In this document: positions 55,410 through 64,000 of the stretch, piece by piece
Numbering within the stretch: position 1 is the first letter of the stretch
Layout: every line of letters starts with the position of its first letter
Source of the DNA: Treponema sp.
Lineage (GTDB): Bacteria > Spirochaetota > Spirochaetia > Treponematales > Treponemataceae
Direction: 5' to 3'
Length of the DNA stretch: 64,000 nt
NCBI GenBank assembly: GCA_016290335.1
Contig: JAEETM010000004.1
Location: 21,807-85,806, forward strand
Translations under genes and position numbers: made by a program
The notes under the pieces: generated by a model
Databases searched by the model: none
Seen by the model: the letters and a program-made list of their open reading frames with translations, nothing else
Told to the model about the DNA's origin: nothing

Positions 55410-58400
55410 TTGCATCCTCCTTGTCAAAACCGGAAGCATTCTTTTCTATCAATTCCTGATCACGTTCTGTAAGAGCAATCTGTTTACCCTTAGCATCATA
55501 GATTGTGAAATCAAGAGCCAAACCACGCATTTCCTGAACTAATACGTTGAATGATTCCGGAATGCCGATTGGAGATGAAGGATCGCCCTTAACGATTGAT
55601 TCGTAAATCTTAGAACGTCCATTCATATCATCTGATTTAATTGTCATCATCTCCTGGAGACAGTTTGCAGCACCGTAAGCTTCGAGAGCCCAAACTTCCA
55701 TTTCTCCAAGACGCTGACCACCGAACTGAGCTTTACCACCAAGTGGCTGCTGAGTAACGAGTGAGTAAGGTCCTGTTGAACGTGCGTGCATCTTGTCGTC
55801 AACAAGGTGATGGAGTTTCATATAGTAAATTACACCAACGAAGATTGGGTTTACAAATGGTTCACCGGTTCGTCCGTCGTGAACTATCTGTTTACAGCTT
55901 CGTGGCAAGCCAGCTTCTTCAAGCTTGTTTGCAATCATTTCCTGTGAAGGTGACTGGAATACTGGTGATTCGTAGAACTGGTTAAGGTATTTACCTGCAA
56001 TTCCAAGCTCTGATTCAAGAATCTGACCAATGTTCATTCGGGAAGGTACACCAAGAGGGTTCAAACAAACATCAAGTGGTGTTCCGTCTTCAAGGAATGG
56101 CATGTCTTCTACAGGAAGGATTCTTGATACAACACCCTTGTTTCCGTGGCGTCCGGCCATCTTATCGCCTTCGCAAAGCTTACGTTTGTTAGCAATAATT
56201 ACCTTTACAACTTTTTCAACACCAGGCTGTAAATCATCACCTTCACTTCGGTTCATCTGGCGGATATCGATTACAACGCCTTCAACTCCGTGTGGAACAT
56301 GAAGTGAGCTGTCTCGAACTTCTTTTGCCTTTTCACCAAAGATTGAGTTCAAAAGCTTGAACTCTGGTGTTGTTTCGGTTTCTGATTTTGGTGTTACTTT
56401 ACCAACAAGAATATCTCCTGAGCGAACCTTTGAACCGATTCGGATGATACCGTCGTTATCGAGGTTTGCAAGTGCTTTTTCTGAAGTATTTGGAATATCA
56501 CGAGTGATTCTTTCCGGTCCAAGCTTTGTTTCGCGAACTTCTGTCTGGTACTCTTTAATATGAATAGAGGTGTACATATCTTCGCGAACTACACGCTGTG
56601 AAATAAGTACGGCATCCTCATAGTTGTAGCCATTCCAAGGTACGAAGCCTACAAGAATGTTTCTACCGAGTGCAAGTTCACCATTAAATGTTGCTGGTCC
56701 GTCTGCAAGAACATCTCCTGCTTTTACCTTTTCGCCAACCTGAACTGTTGGTCTCTGGTGATAACAGGTATCCTGGTTTGTTCTCTGATATTTAAGGAGT
56801 GTATAAACTTCAACTTCCTGTGTACCCTTTACACGAACTTTTACACAATCACTTGAAACATAGATTACTTCACCATCGTGTTTTGCTTTAACAAGTACGC
56901 CTGAATCATAAGCACACTTCTTTTCCATACCGGTTCCAACGTGTGGTGGCTCAGGGAACAGAAGTGGTACTGCCTGACGCTGCATGTTACAACCCATGAG
57001 CGCACGGTTAGCATCGTCGTGCTCAAGGAATGGAATAAGGGAAGCAGAAACAGAAATAATCTGACGAGGACATACATCAATATACTGAACATCTTTTGGC
57101 AGACGCTGTGTATATTCACCTCTGTTACGGCAGGAAATGATGTCTGTTGGGAATGAACCATCTGCTTTCATTCCTTCTACTACCTGACCGATGTAGTATT
57201 TATCCTCTTCCATTGCTGTAAGGTATTCAATCTTATCGGTAACCTTACCTTTTTCTACCTTGCGATATGGTGCTTCAAGGAAGCCATAGTCGTTGATACG
57301 TGTGTACATGGCAAGGGAAACGATAAGTCCGATGTTTGGACCTTCAGGTGTTTCGATTGGACACATTCGGCCATAGTGTGAATAGTGTACGTCTCGAACT
57401 TCAAAGCCGGCACGGTCGCGGGAAAGTCCACCTGGTCCTAAAGCGTTCAAACGGCGTTTGTGTGTAAGTTCTGCAAGAGGGTTTACCTGATCCATGAACT
57501 GTGAAAGCTGTGAAGAACCGAAGAACTCTTTAAGGGATGCAATGATTGGCTTGCTGGAAATGAGGTCCTGTGGCTTCATTGTATCTGTTTCTTTAAGGCT
57601 CATTCGTTCCTTAGCGATTCGTTCCATTCTGGCAAAGGCTGATTTGAGCTGAGTTGTCATTAACTCACCTACGGAACGGATTCGGCGGTTACCGAGGTGG
57701 TCAATATCATCAGTCTGTTCAGCACCAATGTAAACCTTGATGAGGAACTTCATTGTATTGATGATATCTTCCTTTGTAAGGGTTTCGTCTTTGATATCAT
57801 CCTTGTAATCAAACTTTTTGTTGAGCTTGTAACGTCCTACTCTGCTCAGAGCATAGCGACGCTCTGAAAAGAACAGTGAATACAGGTCTTTTTCTGCCTG
57901 TTCAACTGTCATTGGTTCGCCTGGTTGAAGTACTTTGTAAACTTCGGCAAGACAATCTTCTTTTGTAGGTTCTGAATCAATTGAACCTTCTTTTACAAAT
58001 TTAACTTCCTCCCGCTCAAAACAGTTGATAATCATCTGAGAATCGAGGGAGGTGTTCTTTTTGTCTCCATCGCCTGAATTGAACTTGATTACACAGATAT
58101 TTTCGATTCCGTTTGCAATCAAATCATCTACATCATGAGGATGAAGTTTTGTTCCTGCATTGAAAAGTCTCTTTTCTTCATCATTTTCGTCTTTGATGAA
58201 TACTGCGCTTGCAAGAACTTTATTAACAAGTGCATCCTTGCTTTCTGTGTCTGTTTTAACTGCAATGTCTTCTACTTCATAGAAGCAGCGGATGATTTCT
58301 TCACGTGTTGAATAACCGAGTGCACGAAGGAAAATTGTACCAAGAATCTTCTTTTTGCGGTCGATTTTTGTAAAAATAAGCTCTTTTTTCTGGTCAATTT

Positions 58401-58986
58401 CGAACTCAAGCCAGGAACCGCGGTACGGAATGATACGGCTTGAATAAACACCCTTATCGTGGCAGAAAATAACACCAGGTGAACGGTGAATCTGGGAAAC
58501 AACAACTCGCTCTGCACCGTTGATGATAAAGGTACCACGATCGGTCATAAGCGGGATATCGCCCATATATATATCTTTCTGGAGAATTGCTCCAGTCTGA
58601 AGGAAATTCAAATTGATTCTTGCTTTTAATGGAACTGAATATGTTAAACCTTTCTGTTTACATTCAATTTCATTATAGTTCTGATTAGCCCAATCCAATT
58701 CATAGAATTCATATTCCAATGACATATCACCATTAGGGCTTTCAATTGGGAAAGATGAAGTGAATACTTCCTGTAATCCTTTGTTTTCAGGTTGAATTTC
58801 AGATTCATTTCTTCTGCGTCCGTAAGCGTCATCTGTTTCATCTGGAAGTCGTCTGAGGATTTTATCCTTCTGCAGGAAAGCTTCATACGATGATGTCTGG
58901 ATTTCGATTAGATTTGGTACATCCATAAAGTTTTTGATGTCTTTACCAATGTACTGTCGGTTGATTGTCCGTGTTTTTGCGAACAT
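55402..58986 (-). CDS. rpoB: RNA polymerase beta subunit
   Basis: 1194 residues. The rifampicin region reads [20 protein letters not shown] then [20 protein letters not shown]. At the position of E. coli Ser531 there is Asn514 (codon 57447-57445, AAC), the residue linked to natural rifampicin resistance in other spirochaetes. The rpoC start overlaps its stop (ATGCGTGA). It follows the rplL attenuator. Confidence 0.98.
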   Translation of the reverse strand: MFAKTRTINRQYIGKDIKNFMDVPNLIEIQTSSYEAFLQKDKILRRLPDETDDAYGRRRNESEIQPENKGLQEVFTSSFPIESPNGDMSLEYEFYELDWANQNYNEIECKQKGLTYSVPLKARINLNFLQTGAILQKDIYMGDIPLMTDRGTFIINGAERVVVSQIHRSPGVIFCHDKGVYSSRIIPYRGSWLEFEIDQKKELIFTKIDRKKKILGTIFLRALGYSTREEIIRCFYEVEDIAVKTDTESKDALVNKVLASAVFIKDENDEEKRLFNAGTKLHPHDVDDLIANGIENICVIKFNSGDGDKKNTSLDSQMIINCFEREEVKFVKEGSIDSEPTKEDCLAEVYKVLQPGEPMTVEQAEKDLYSLFFSERRYALSRVGRYKLNKKFDYKDDIKDETLTKEDIINTMKFLIKVYIGAEQTDDIDHLGNRRIRSVGELMTTQLKSAFARMERIAKERMSLKETDTMKPQDLISSKPIIASLKEFFGSSQLSQFMDQVNPLAELTHKRRLNALGPGGLSRDRAGFEVRDVHYSHYGRMCPIETPEGPNIGLIVSLAMYTRINDYGFLEAPYRKVEKGKVTDKIEYLTAMEEDKYYIGQVVEGMKADGSFPTDIISCRNRGEYTQRLPKDVQYIDVCPRQIISVSASLIPFLEHDDANRALMGCNMQRQAVPLLFPEPPHVGTGMEKKCAYDSGVLVKAKHDGEVIYVSSDCVKVRVKGTQEVEVYTLLKYQRTNQDTCYHQRPTVQVGEKVKAGDVLADGPATFNGELALGRNILVGFVPWNGYNYEDAVLISQRVVREDMYTSIHIKEYQTEVRETKLGPERITRDIPNTSEKALANLDNDGIIRIGSKVRSGDILVGKVTPKSETETTPEFKLLNSIFGEKAKEVRDSSLHVPHGVEGVVIDIRQMNRSEGDDLQPGVEKVVKVIIANKRKLCEGDKMAGRHGNKGVVSRILPVEDMPFLEDGTPLDVCLNPLGVPSRMNIGQILESELGIAGKYLNQFYESPVFQSPSQEMIANKLEEAGLPRSCKQIVHDGRTGEPFVNPIFVGVIYYMKLHHLVDDKMHARSTGPYSLVTQQPLGGKAQFGGQRLGEMEVWALEAYGAANCLQEMMTIKSDDMNGRSKIYESIVKGDPSSPIGIPESFNVLVQEMRGLALDFTIYDAKGKQIALTERDQELIEKNASGFDKEDANA

Positions 58987-59145
58987 CAGTTACCCCTCTT
59001 TTTTTGTAGGTTCAGCTGGTCTTCTGCTACATGCTAGAAACTCTGCACAGCACAGAAACAGCCGATTTGGGCCTTTAGATTAGCCCGGAATATTAAAATC
59101 TCGTGTCTGTCACGACAATTTTCAAAAGTATTAAAAAATGCGTAA

Positions 59146-59174
59146 AGGGATACCCGCAAAAACGGGCATCCCCC
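59146..59174 (-). terminator. rplL-rpoB attenuator
   Basis: On the minus strand GGGATGCCCG and CGGGTATCCC pair (one G-U) around a short U-rich loop, then TTTACGCATTTTTT. Placement between L7/L12 and rpoB matches the classic attenuator that lowers rpoBC relative to ribosomal proteins. Confidence 0.85.
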
Positions 59175-59208
59175 TGTTTGAAATTATCTCTGCATAAGCA
59201 GAAATTAA

Positions 59209-59586
59209 TTATTTCTTGCTAGCCTTTCCACCAGCTTCTTCTATCTTCTTAATGATTTCATCAGCATCTGCTTTGCTAACTCCCTCTTTAAGAGCCTTAG
59301 GAGCACCTTCAACAAGAGCCTTAGCTTCGCCAAGTCCGAGTGCTGTAATTTCACGAACTGCCTTGATAACAGCAATCTTCTTAGCTGCGTCGAATGATTC
59401 GAGAGTTACTGTGAATTCAGTCTGTTCTTCAGCTGCTTCAGCTGCACCTGCTGCAGGACCTGCTGCTACTGCTACTGCTGCTGTAACACCGAATTTTTCT
59501 TCCATTGCTTTTACGAGTTCTGAAACTTCAAGAACTGTCATAGATGCGATTGCATCAAGAATCTGATCATTTGTGAGAGCTGCCAT
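59209..59586 (-). CDS. rplL: Ribosomal protein L7/L12
   Basis: 125 residues; N-terminal dimer domain, an Ala-rich hinge ([19 protein letters not shown]), then the C-terminal domain with [29 protein letters not shown]. It makes the multi-copy ribosomal stalk. RBS GGAG precedes the ATG. Confidence 0.97.
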   Translation of the reverse strand: MAALTNDQILDAIASMTVLEVSELVKAMEEKFGVTAAVAVAAGPAAGAAEAAEEQTEFTVTLESFDAAKKIAVIKAVREITALGLGEAKALVEGAPKALKEGVSKADADEIIKKIEEAGGKASKK

Positions 59587-59651
59587 ATTGTCTTCTCCAT
59601 AATAAATTATATATTTTCCATCCTGGATTCACGGGACAGGCCCGAGAATTA

Positions 59652-59731
59652 CAGGCTTGGTGCAGATTTAGCTCCACTGAGCATTTCTGCATTTAGCACA
59701 GACAGTCGACAGCTATGAAGCCTGACTGTGC
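59652..59731 (-). other. Nested stem-loops in the rplJ-rplL spacer
   Basis: On the minus strand CAGGCTT (59724-59718) pairs with AAGCCTG (59658-59652), enclosing TGCAGA/TCTGCA (59691-59686 and 59666-59661), enclosing GCTC-AGTG-GAGC (59682-59671). A competing stem GCACAG/CTGTGC (59731-59726 and 59701-59696) shares this region with the outer stem. All lie in a 158-bp gap with no gene. Confidence 0.5.
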
Positions 59732-59744
59732 ATATTTGATGAAA

Positions 59745-60260
59745 TTAATTACCGCCTTCGGCTGCTTTTTTGTCTGCATAAGCCTTCAATGTAGCGGCAA
59801 GCTTCTGAGCTGGTCCGTTCATTGCAGACATAAGCATAGCATAAAGCTGTTTCTTTCCAGGAACCTTAGAATAGGCTTCGATTTTAGCCGCATCATAAAC
59901 TTCCTTATCAATGCTACCGCCTTTTACTTCGAGAGTTGGTGCATTTTTCTTAAAGTCGAACAAAACTTTTGCAACTTCATTTGAATCTTCATTCACCATT
60001 GCAATTACAGTTGGACCTTTAAGGTAATCTGCAACATTTTCAACCTTCAATTCTTCAAAAGCGATACGTGCAAAGTTATTTTTCATAACCTTGAGCACAG
60101 CATTCTTTTCGCGAAGTTTTCCACGAAGCTCGGTAATCTGAGCTACTGTCAAACCACGATAATCAGCAAAGATGAAATCATTGTATTCTGATAATGTTTT
60201 CTTTGCATTTTCAATTGCTTCTGCCTTAGCAGACTGTATTTTCTTTGCTCTGATTGCCAT
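59745..60260 (-). CDS. rplJ: Ribosomal protein L10
   Basis: 171 residues; FIFADYRGLTVAQITELRGKLRE is the 23S-binding region and NGPAQKLAATLKAYADKK the C-terminal helix that carries L7/L12. The start shares a base with rplA. Confidence 0.96.
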   Translation of the reverse strand: MAIRAKKIQSAKAEAIENAKKTLSEYNDFIFADYRGLTVAQITELRGKLREKNAVLKVMKNNFARIAFEELKVENVADYLKGPTVIAMVNEDSNEVAKVLFDFKKNAPTLEVKGGSIDKEVYDAAKIEAYSKVPGKKQLYAMLMSAMNGPAQKLAATLKAYADKKAAEGGN

Positions 60261-60940
60261 TATTCACCTTCCTTGAAGTCTACCCAAACTCCAGGGCCCA
60301 TTGAAGAGCTAACTGAAACAGACTGGATAAATCCTGCTGCAGAACCAACCGGCTTCTTGCGTCCTACTTCTGTTATAAGAGTATTGATGTTTTCAACAAT
60401 CTTATCAGCATCCATTGAACACTTACCTACAGCAATATGAACAACACCGCCCTTATCAGCACGGAACTCTGTACGACCTTTCTTTAACTCAGCAACAGCC
60501 TGTGCAACGTTTGGAGTTACCGTACCTGTTTTTGGGTTAGGCATAAGTCCTTTTCGTCCCAATACCATACCAAGACGACCAACATCCTTCATCATATCAG
60601 GTGTAGCAACACAAACGTCAAAGTCAAGCCAGCCGCCCTTTACCTTTTCGATATATTCATCTGAACCTGCAAAAGCAGCACCAGCATCCAAAGCTTCCTG
60701 AACCTTATCCTCTTTACAGAAAACAAGAACTTTCTTTTCGCCACGGAACTGATTAGGGAATACTAATGTATCGCGAACAGTCTGATTCTTTTCAAGGCGT
60801 ACAGAAATATGAGCTTCAACAGTTTCGTCGAACTTAGCATATTTCATATCCTGAACCATCTTACAAGCTGAAGCAACGTCATATTTCTTTGAAAGATCAT
60901 ACTTTGCAGCAGCTGCTTTATAATTCTTTCCTCTTTTCAT
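60260..60940 (-). CDS. rplA: Ribosomal protein L1
   Basis: 226 residues; TVEAHISVRLEKNQTVRDTLVFPNQFRG, VLGRKGLMPNPKTGTVTPNV and SSSMGPGVWVDFKE are L1 hallmarks. In E. coli L1 represses the L11-L1 pair through its leader. Confidence 0.96.
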   Translation of the reverse strand: MKRGKNYKAAAAKYDLSKKYDVASACKMVQDMKYAKFDETVEAHISVRLEKNQTVRDTLVFPNQFRGEKKVLVFCKEDKVQEALDAGAAFAGSDEYIEKVKGGWLDFDVCVATPDMMKDVGRLGMVLGRKGLMPNPKTGTVTPNVAQAVAELKKGRTEFRADKGGVVHIAVGKCSMDADKIVENINTLITEVGRKKPVGSAAGFIQSVSVSSSMGPGVWVDFKEGE

Positions 60941-60941
60941 A

Positions 60942-61373
60942 TTACTGCTCCACCTCTACGCCCATACTGCGTGCAGTACCGGCAATAATTCTCTTAGCTG
61001 CTTCGATATCGTTTGCATTGATATCTGGCATCTTTGTTTTTGCGATTTCTTCCAGATCCTTCTTAGAAAGAGTTGCAACCTTGTCGCGAAGAGGATTTCC
61101 AGAACCCTTTTCAATTTTACAAGCCTTCTTGATAAGAACTGCAGCTGGAGGAGTTTTAAGAATGAATGTGTAAGATTTATCCTGGTAAACTGTGATTACA
61201 ACAGGAATAATAAGCCCGCGTTCCATAGTCTTTGTTCGGTCATTGAACTCCTGAACAAACTTAGGTGCTGAAACGCCGTGAGGACCAAGTGCCGGGCCAA
61301 TTGGAGGAGCTGGTGTAGCCGCTCCTGCAGGACACTGCAACTTGATAATAGCTGAAACCTTTTTTGTAGCCAT
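60942..61373 (-). CDS. rplK: Ribosomal protein L11
   Basis: 143 residues from ATG 61373 ([20 protein letters not shown]), with GGGAG upstream; the longer frame adds 11 residues without an [25 protein letters not shown] and [20 protein letters not shown] are L11 motifs. The 156-bp space upstream to nusG has no gene. Confidence 0.96.
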   Translation of the reverse strand: MATKKVSAIIKLQCPAGAATPAPPIGPALGPHGVSAPKFVQEFNDRTKTMERGLIIPVVITVYQDKSYTFILKTPPAAVLIKKACKIEKGSGNPLRDKVATLSKKDLEEIAKTKMPDINANDIEAAKRIIAGTARSMGVEVEQ

Positions 61374-61529
61374 TTTTTTCTCCCAATATTGGTGTGTAAG
61401 AGTCATACAGACTTCTTACTAACGAGATGCCTATGTCCAACGGACCTGCACCTCTCCCAAAAACAGGATTTATACGGTATGCATTTGGGATGCAAACCCC
61501 TGATTTTGACAAAGAACTAGTGGAAAACC

Positions 61530-62090
61530 TTAACCCTTCTCTACCTGAGAAAAAGAAACTTCTACAGGAGTTGGTCTTCCGAAAATCTGAACATCTACAG
61601 AAAGCTTTTCTTTTTCAAGATTAACTTCCTTAATGTTGCCTGAGAATGAAGCAAAAGGACCATCTGTGATTTTTACAACATCACCAACGCTGAATACAGG
61701 TCTTGCATAAACAGGTTTTTCACCCTTAATAACACCTGAACGCTGAAGAAGATTTTTTGCTTCGTTTGTAGAAATAGGAACAGGACGTACATTTGGATTT
61801 GTACCAACAAAACCAGTTACACCCTGAATGCGTCGTAATTGAGAACAGGTTGTTTTCCAACCAACTTCCGGCAAATCCATCTCAATCATAACATAGCCCG
61901 GCAGGAAGTTATTTTTTCTTGTCTTTTTCTTACCGTCTTTTGTTGTTTCTGTGATTTCTTCTACCGGAACTTTGACATCAAGAATTACATTCGAATCAAT
62001 CTCTTTTTTTTCCAGTAAAGATCTGATTGTTCTTTCGATTTTTCCTTCATAGCCTGTATAAGTATGAAGAATATACCAGTTTCTTGACAT
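61530..62090 (-). CDS. nusG: Transcription termination/antitermination factor NusG
   Basis: 186 residues; WYILHTYTGYEGKIERTIRS (NGN domain) and VGDVVKITDGPFASFSGNIKEVNLEKEKLSV (KOW domain) identify NusG. It starts 10 bp after secE. Confidence 0.96.
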   Translation of the reverse strand: MSRNWYILHTYTGYEGKIERTIRSLLEKKEIDSNVILDVKVPVEEITETTKDGKKKTRKNNFLPGYVMIEMDLPEVGWKTTCSQLRRIQGVTGFVGTNPNVRPVPISTNEAKNLLQRSGVIKGEKPVYARPVFSVGDVVKITDGPFASFSGNIKEVNLEKEKLSVDVQIFGRPTPVEVSFSQVEKG

Positions 62091-62100
62091 TAGGACCGTC

Positions 62101-62283
62101 CTATCTCATTACAATTCGGAATAATTCAGAGAATCCTAAATCAAGTGCGCCGAGAATTACAGCAATAATGATTGTTGAAATGAGAACAACCTTAATTGAA
62201 GAAAATACATCTTCTTTTGTAGGCCATACAACCTTTTTCAACTCTGCTCTACTTTCACGAATAAACTGAATTACTTTAGACAT
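62101..62283 (-). CDS. secE: Protein translocase subunit SecE
   Basis: 60 residues, the short single-span form. MSKVIQFIRESRAELKKVVWPTKEDV is the SecE amphipathic start, and IKVVLISTIIIAVILGALDLGF the membrane span. Confidence 0.94.
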   Translation of the reverse strand: MSKVIQFIRESRAELKKVVWPTKEDVFSSIKVVLISTIIIAVILGALDLGFSELFRIVMR

Positions 62284-62305
62284 AATTATTTCCTTCTAAA
62301 AAAAA

Positions 62306-62378
62306 CAGGGCAGGCAGGACTTGAACCCACGACAGGCGGTTTTGGAGACCGCTGCTCTACCAACTGAACTACTGCCCT
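62306..62378 (-). tRNA. trnW: tRNA-Trp (CCA)
   Basis: Minus strand 73 nt: acceptor AGGGCAG/CTGCCCT, D-arm GTTC/GAGC, anticodon stem GCGGT/ACCGC with loop CTCCAAA (U33, anticodon CCA), T-arm GTGGG/CCTGC with two G-U pairs. Discriminator G. The CCA end is not encoded. Confidence 0.95.
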
Positions 62379-62423
62379 ATATATATTAAGCTGTCAGAAA
62401 AACCAACAGCTGAATAACCAATT

Positions 62424-62600
62424 TTATTTTGCTTTTGTTTCTTTGTGCATGATGCTCTTTCTGCAGAATGGACAATACTTCATTTTTTCCATTTTACCAG
62501 TAATATTCTTACGGTTTTTGTAAGTAGTATAATTCTTTCTCTTACACTCCGTACACTGTAATGCAATGATTTCTACAGCACCCTTTTTCTTGCTAGCCAT
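62424..62600 (-). CDS. rpmG: Ribosomal protein L33
   Basis: 58 residues: MASKKKGAVEIIALQCTECK at the start, NYTTYKNRKN, and KYCPFCRKSIMHKE near the end. The zinc set is C-x2-C twice, the C+ form. It lies between tRNA-Thr and tRNA-Trp; RBS AGGAG is just before the ATG. Confidence 0.95.
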   Translation of the reverse strand: MASKKKGAVEIIALQCTECKRKNYTTYKNRKNITGKMEKMKYCPFCRKSIMHKETKAK

Positions 62601-62648
62601 ATTAATCTCCTAAATCGTCAGTAAACAAAAACTTAAATGTTTTTCTAA

Positions 62649-62721
62649 AGCCCAAGTGCGGAATCGAACCGCAGACCTCCACATTACCGATGTGGTGCTC
62701 TACCTACTGAGCTACTGGGGC
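62649..62721 (-). tRNA. trnT: tRNA-Thr (GGT)
   Basis: Minus strand 73 nt. D-arm GCTC/GAGC, anticodon stem CCACA/TGTGG, T-arm TGCGG/CCGCA are all perfect. The loop is TCGGTAA, giving anticodon GGT, with C rather than U at position 33. The acceptor GCCCCAG/CTTGGGC has a C-U mismatch at 5-68. Discriminator T, CCA not encoded. Confidence 0.9.
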
Positions 62722-62765
62722 AACTGCAGTATTCCACACAACTTTATAAAAACGTGCGTTCTAGA

Positions 62766-62794
62766 AATATAAATGAAGTAGTAAATTATGTCAA
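62766..62794 (-). promoter_or_regulatory. Sigma70-type promoter for the tRNA-Thr to rpoBC operon
   Basis: TTGACA (62794-62789) and TATATT (62771-62766), 17 bases apart, both near-consensus. Downstream reads TCTAGAACG as in the rpsL promoter. It would transcribe tRNA-Thr, rpmG, tRNA-Trp, secE, nusG, rplKAJL and, past the attenuator, rpoBC. Confidence 0.85.
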
Positions 62795-62924
62795 TAAAGA
62801 ACGTCACAAATTTACGTTTTTTTTATTATTTTCAATATCCCGCCTACTTCCCTGCAAGGTTATAGATAGAACTTTTCTATTCTTTATGATACTATCTTAT
62901 ATCATTTAAAACAATGAGGTTTTT

Positions 62925-63791
62925 ATGAATATAGATATGCTGATTGACGGAATCCTCGATTCTTACGACCGTTACGGCCTTATAAACAGGAATCATGCAG
63001 AAAACTTTCCAAACAGGCAGAATGTAGTTTCCATTCTTTCGGATATTCAGTCGGTAATTTTCCCGGGATTCAGAACCGCCGAAGATATTGATTCTGTTAA
63101 TATCAGATACATAATCGGACAGAAGGTTAACAATATAATTGCAAACCTTACACGAGAGATTCAAAAAGCCTTAATCTACACAAAATCACAAAGCTGCAAC
63201 GAAAAAGAAATATTGAATATTGCCGATTCACATTGCTTTAAGCTTGCAGAAAAAACTGCAGTTGCACTTATAGAAGAAATACCGGAAATACGCCGTAAGA
63301 TTCAGCTCGATACAAATGCAGCATTCAGCGGCGACCCGGCAGCAAAAAGCAACGAAGAAGTTGTACTTTCTTACCCAGGATTAGAGGCAATTCTTGTATA
63401 CCGCATAGCACATTTCCTCTATGAAAACGGAGTTCCAATCATTCCGCGCATTATGACCGAACATGTTCACGGAAAGACAGGAATTGACATTCATCCCGGT
63501 GCAACAATCGGCGAATCATTCTTTATTGACCACGGAACCGGCGTTGTTGTAGGAGAAACCTGTATAATCGGAAACAATGTAAAAATCTACCAGGGAGTTA
63601 CCCTTGGAGCTTTAAGCGTTAAGAAGAATCTTATGGATAAAAAACGCCATCCAACAATCGAAGATGATGTAACAATCTATGCGAACGCAACAATTCTCGG
63701 TGGAAATACAGTAATTGGTAAAGGTTGTACAATCGGCGGTAACACGTGGGTTACGAAGTCAGTGCCGGCGGGAACAGTGGTTACTATCTAG
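62925..63791 (+). CDS. cysE: Serine O-acetyltransferase
   Basis: 288 residues; it makes O-acetylserine for cysteine synthesis. The N-terminal helical domain is followed by the left-handed beta-helix hexapeptide repeats ([25 protein letters not shown] and [17 protein letters not shown]), with the catalytic His in DHGTG. It is the EpsC/SATase type found in many anaerobes. The upstream region diverges from the tRNA-Thr promoter. Confidence 0.92.
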   Translation: MNIDMLIDGILDSYDRYGLINRNHAENFPNRQNVVSILSDIQSVIFPGFRTAEDIDSVNIRYIIGQKVNNIIANLTREIQKALIYTKSQSCNEKEILNIADSHCFKLAEKTAVALIEEIPEIRRKIQLDTNAAFSGDPAAKSNEEVVLSYPGLEAILVYRIAHFLYENGVPIIPRIMTEHVHGKTGIDIHPGATIGESFFIDHGTGVVVGETCIIGNNVKIYQGVTLGALSVKKNLMDKKRHPTIEDDVTIYANATILGGNTVIGKGCTIGGNTWVTKSVPAGTVVTI

Positions 63792-63823
63792 GGAATAGTG
63801 GTTAGGGGATAGAGAATAGAAGT

Positions 63824-63959
63824 GGGGGAAGTCTCCCCCGCGGGCGCACTGCGTTGCGCCCTGCCCCCCTCGTCTAGGGGTTCCGCCCCTAAAACCCCGT
63901 TACTGTTTGGGGTTAAAAAAAACAGGATTCCCAAACAGTAACACTAAAAGGGAATCCTG
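63824..63959. repeat. Dense hairpin tract, GC-rich start, after cysE
   Basis: In order: GGGGGA/TCCCCC (63824-63829, 63834-63839), GGGCGCA/TGCGCCC (63842-63848, 63855-63861), AGGGG/CCCCT (63876-63880, 63886-63890), then GTTACTGTTTGGG/CCCAAACAGTAAC (63899-63911, 63930-63942) and CAGGATTCCC/GGGAATCCTG (63923-63932, 63950-63959). The last two stems share CCC and exclude each other. Confidence 0.75.
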
Positions 63960-64000
63960 CCGTCCAACTATGTGGACATCGGAGAGAGTTTATCAGCTTA

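Overview
The window looks like chromosomal DNA of a Treponema-type spirochaete, probably gut- or rumen-associated. The evidence is the AT-rich intergenic DNA, many secreted proteins and lipoproteins, the ribosomal/RNA-polymerase gene order (tRNA-Thr-rpmG-tRNA-Trp-secE-nusG-rplKAJL-rpoBC-rpsLG, then tuf-rpsJ...rplQ with secY directly followed by rpmJ), and RpoB with Asn where rifampicin-sensitive bacteria have Ser531. No species assignment is possible from the sequence alone.

Left end (1-5.8 kb, all minus strand): a LiaS/NarX-like sensor kinase cut by the window edge, two lipoproteins, a type II toxin-antitoxin pair whose PIN toxin has an in-frame stop, a lysozyme-fold secreted protein and a 475-residue secreted protein. 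The most striking signal is here. Three promoters carry the same inverted repeat (TAGGAGYC-N-GACTCCTA) exactly 21 nt upstream of a perfect TATAAT, with an A-tract above it and no -35 box. That is the geometry of an activator site centred near -42. One of the three promoters probably drives the kinase itself, so this may be a small undescribed envelope regulon.

5.8-20.6 kb: a hexuronate cluster (uxuA at the head, uxuB at the tail, four unrelated small genes between, with a promoter and a UxuR-like operator), a secreted patatin phospholipase, HtrA protease, divergent radC and a glucosaminidase-like lipoprotein. Next comes a minus-strand run cysS - ECF sigma - zinc anti-sigma - TIG/transglutaminase-like protein lacking the catalytic Cys - UMP kinase.

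20.7-34 kb: two tandem paralogous membrane proteins with a SARP/OmpR-like winged-helix tail, a 33-bp-period repeat array ahead of an AAA/DUF4143 ATPase, a 1274-residue repeat lipoprotein, murB, a protein with two cyclic-nucleotide-binding domains, a DUF192 lipoprotein, and a TPR and a PilZ protein.

34-62.8 kb: the translation/transcription core on the minus strand. It has sigma70 promoters ahead of tRNA-Thr (62.8 kb) and rpsL (51.07 kb), an attenuator between rplL and rpoB, terminators after rpsG, tuf and the rplQ/zinc-ribbon end, and several unexplained structured spacers (rplJ-rplL, upstream of tuf, rpsJ-rplC, secY-rpmJ). The right end holds cysE (+) followed by a dense tract of hairpins.

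Starts were chosen from ribosome binding sites and family N-termini. Several differ from the longest open frame.
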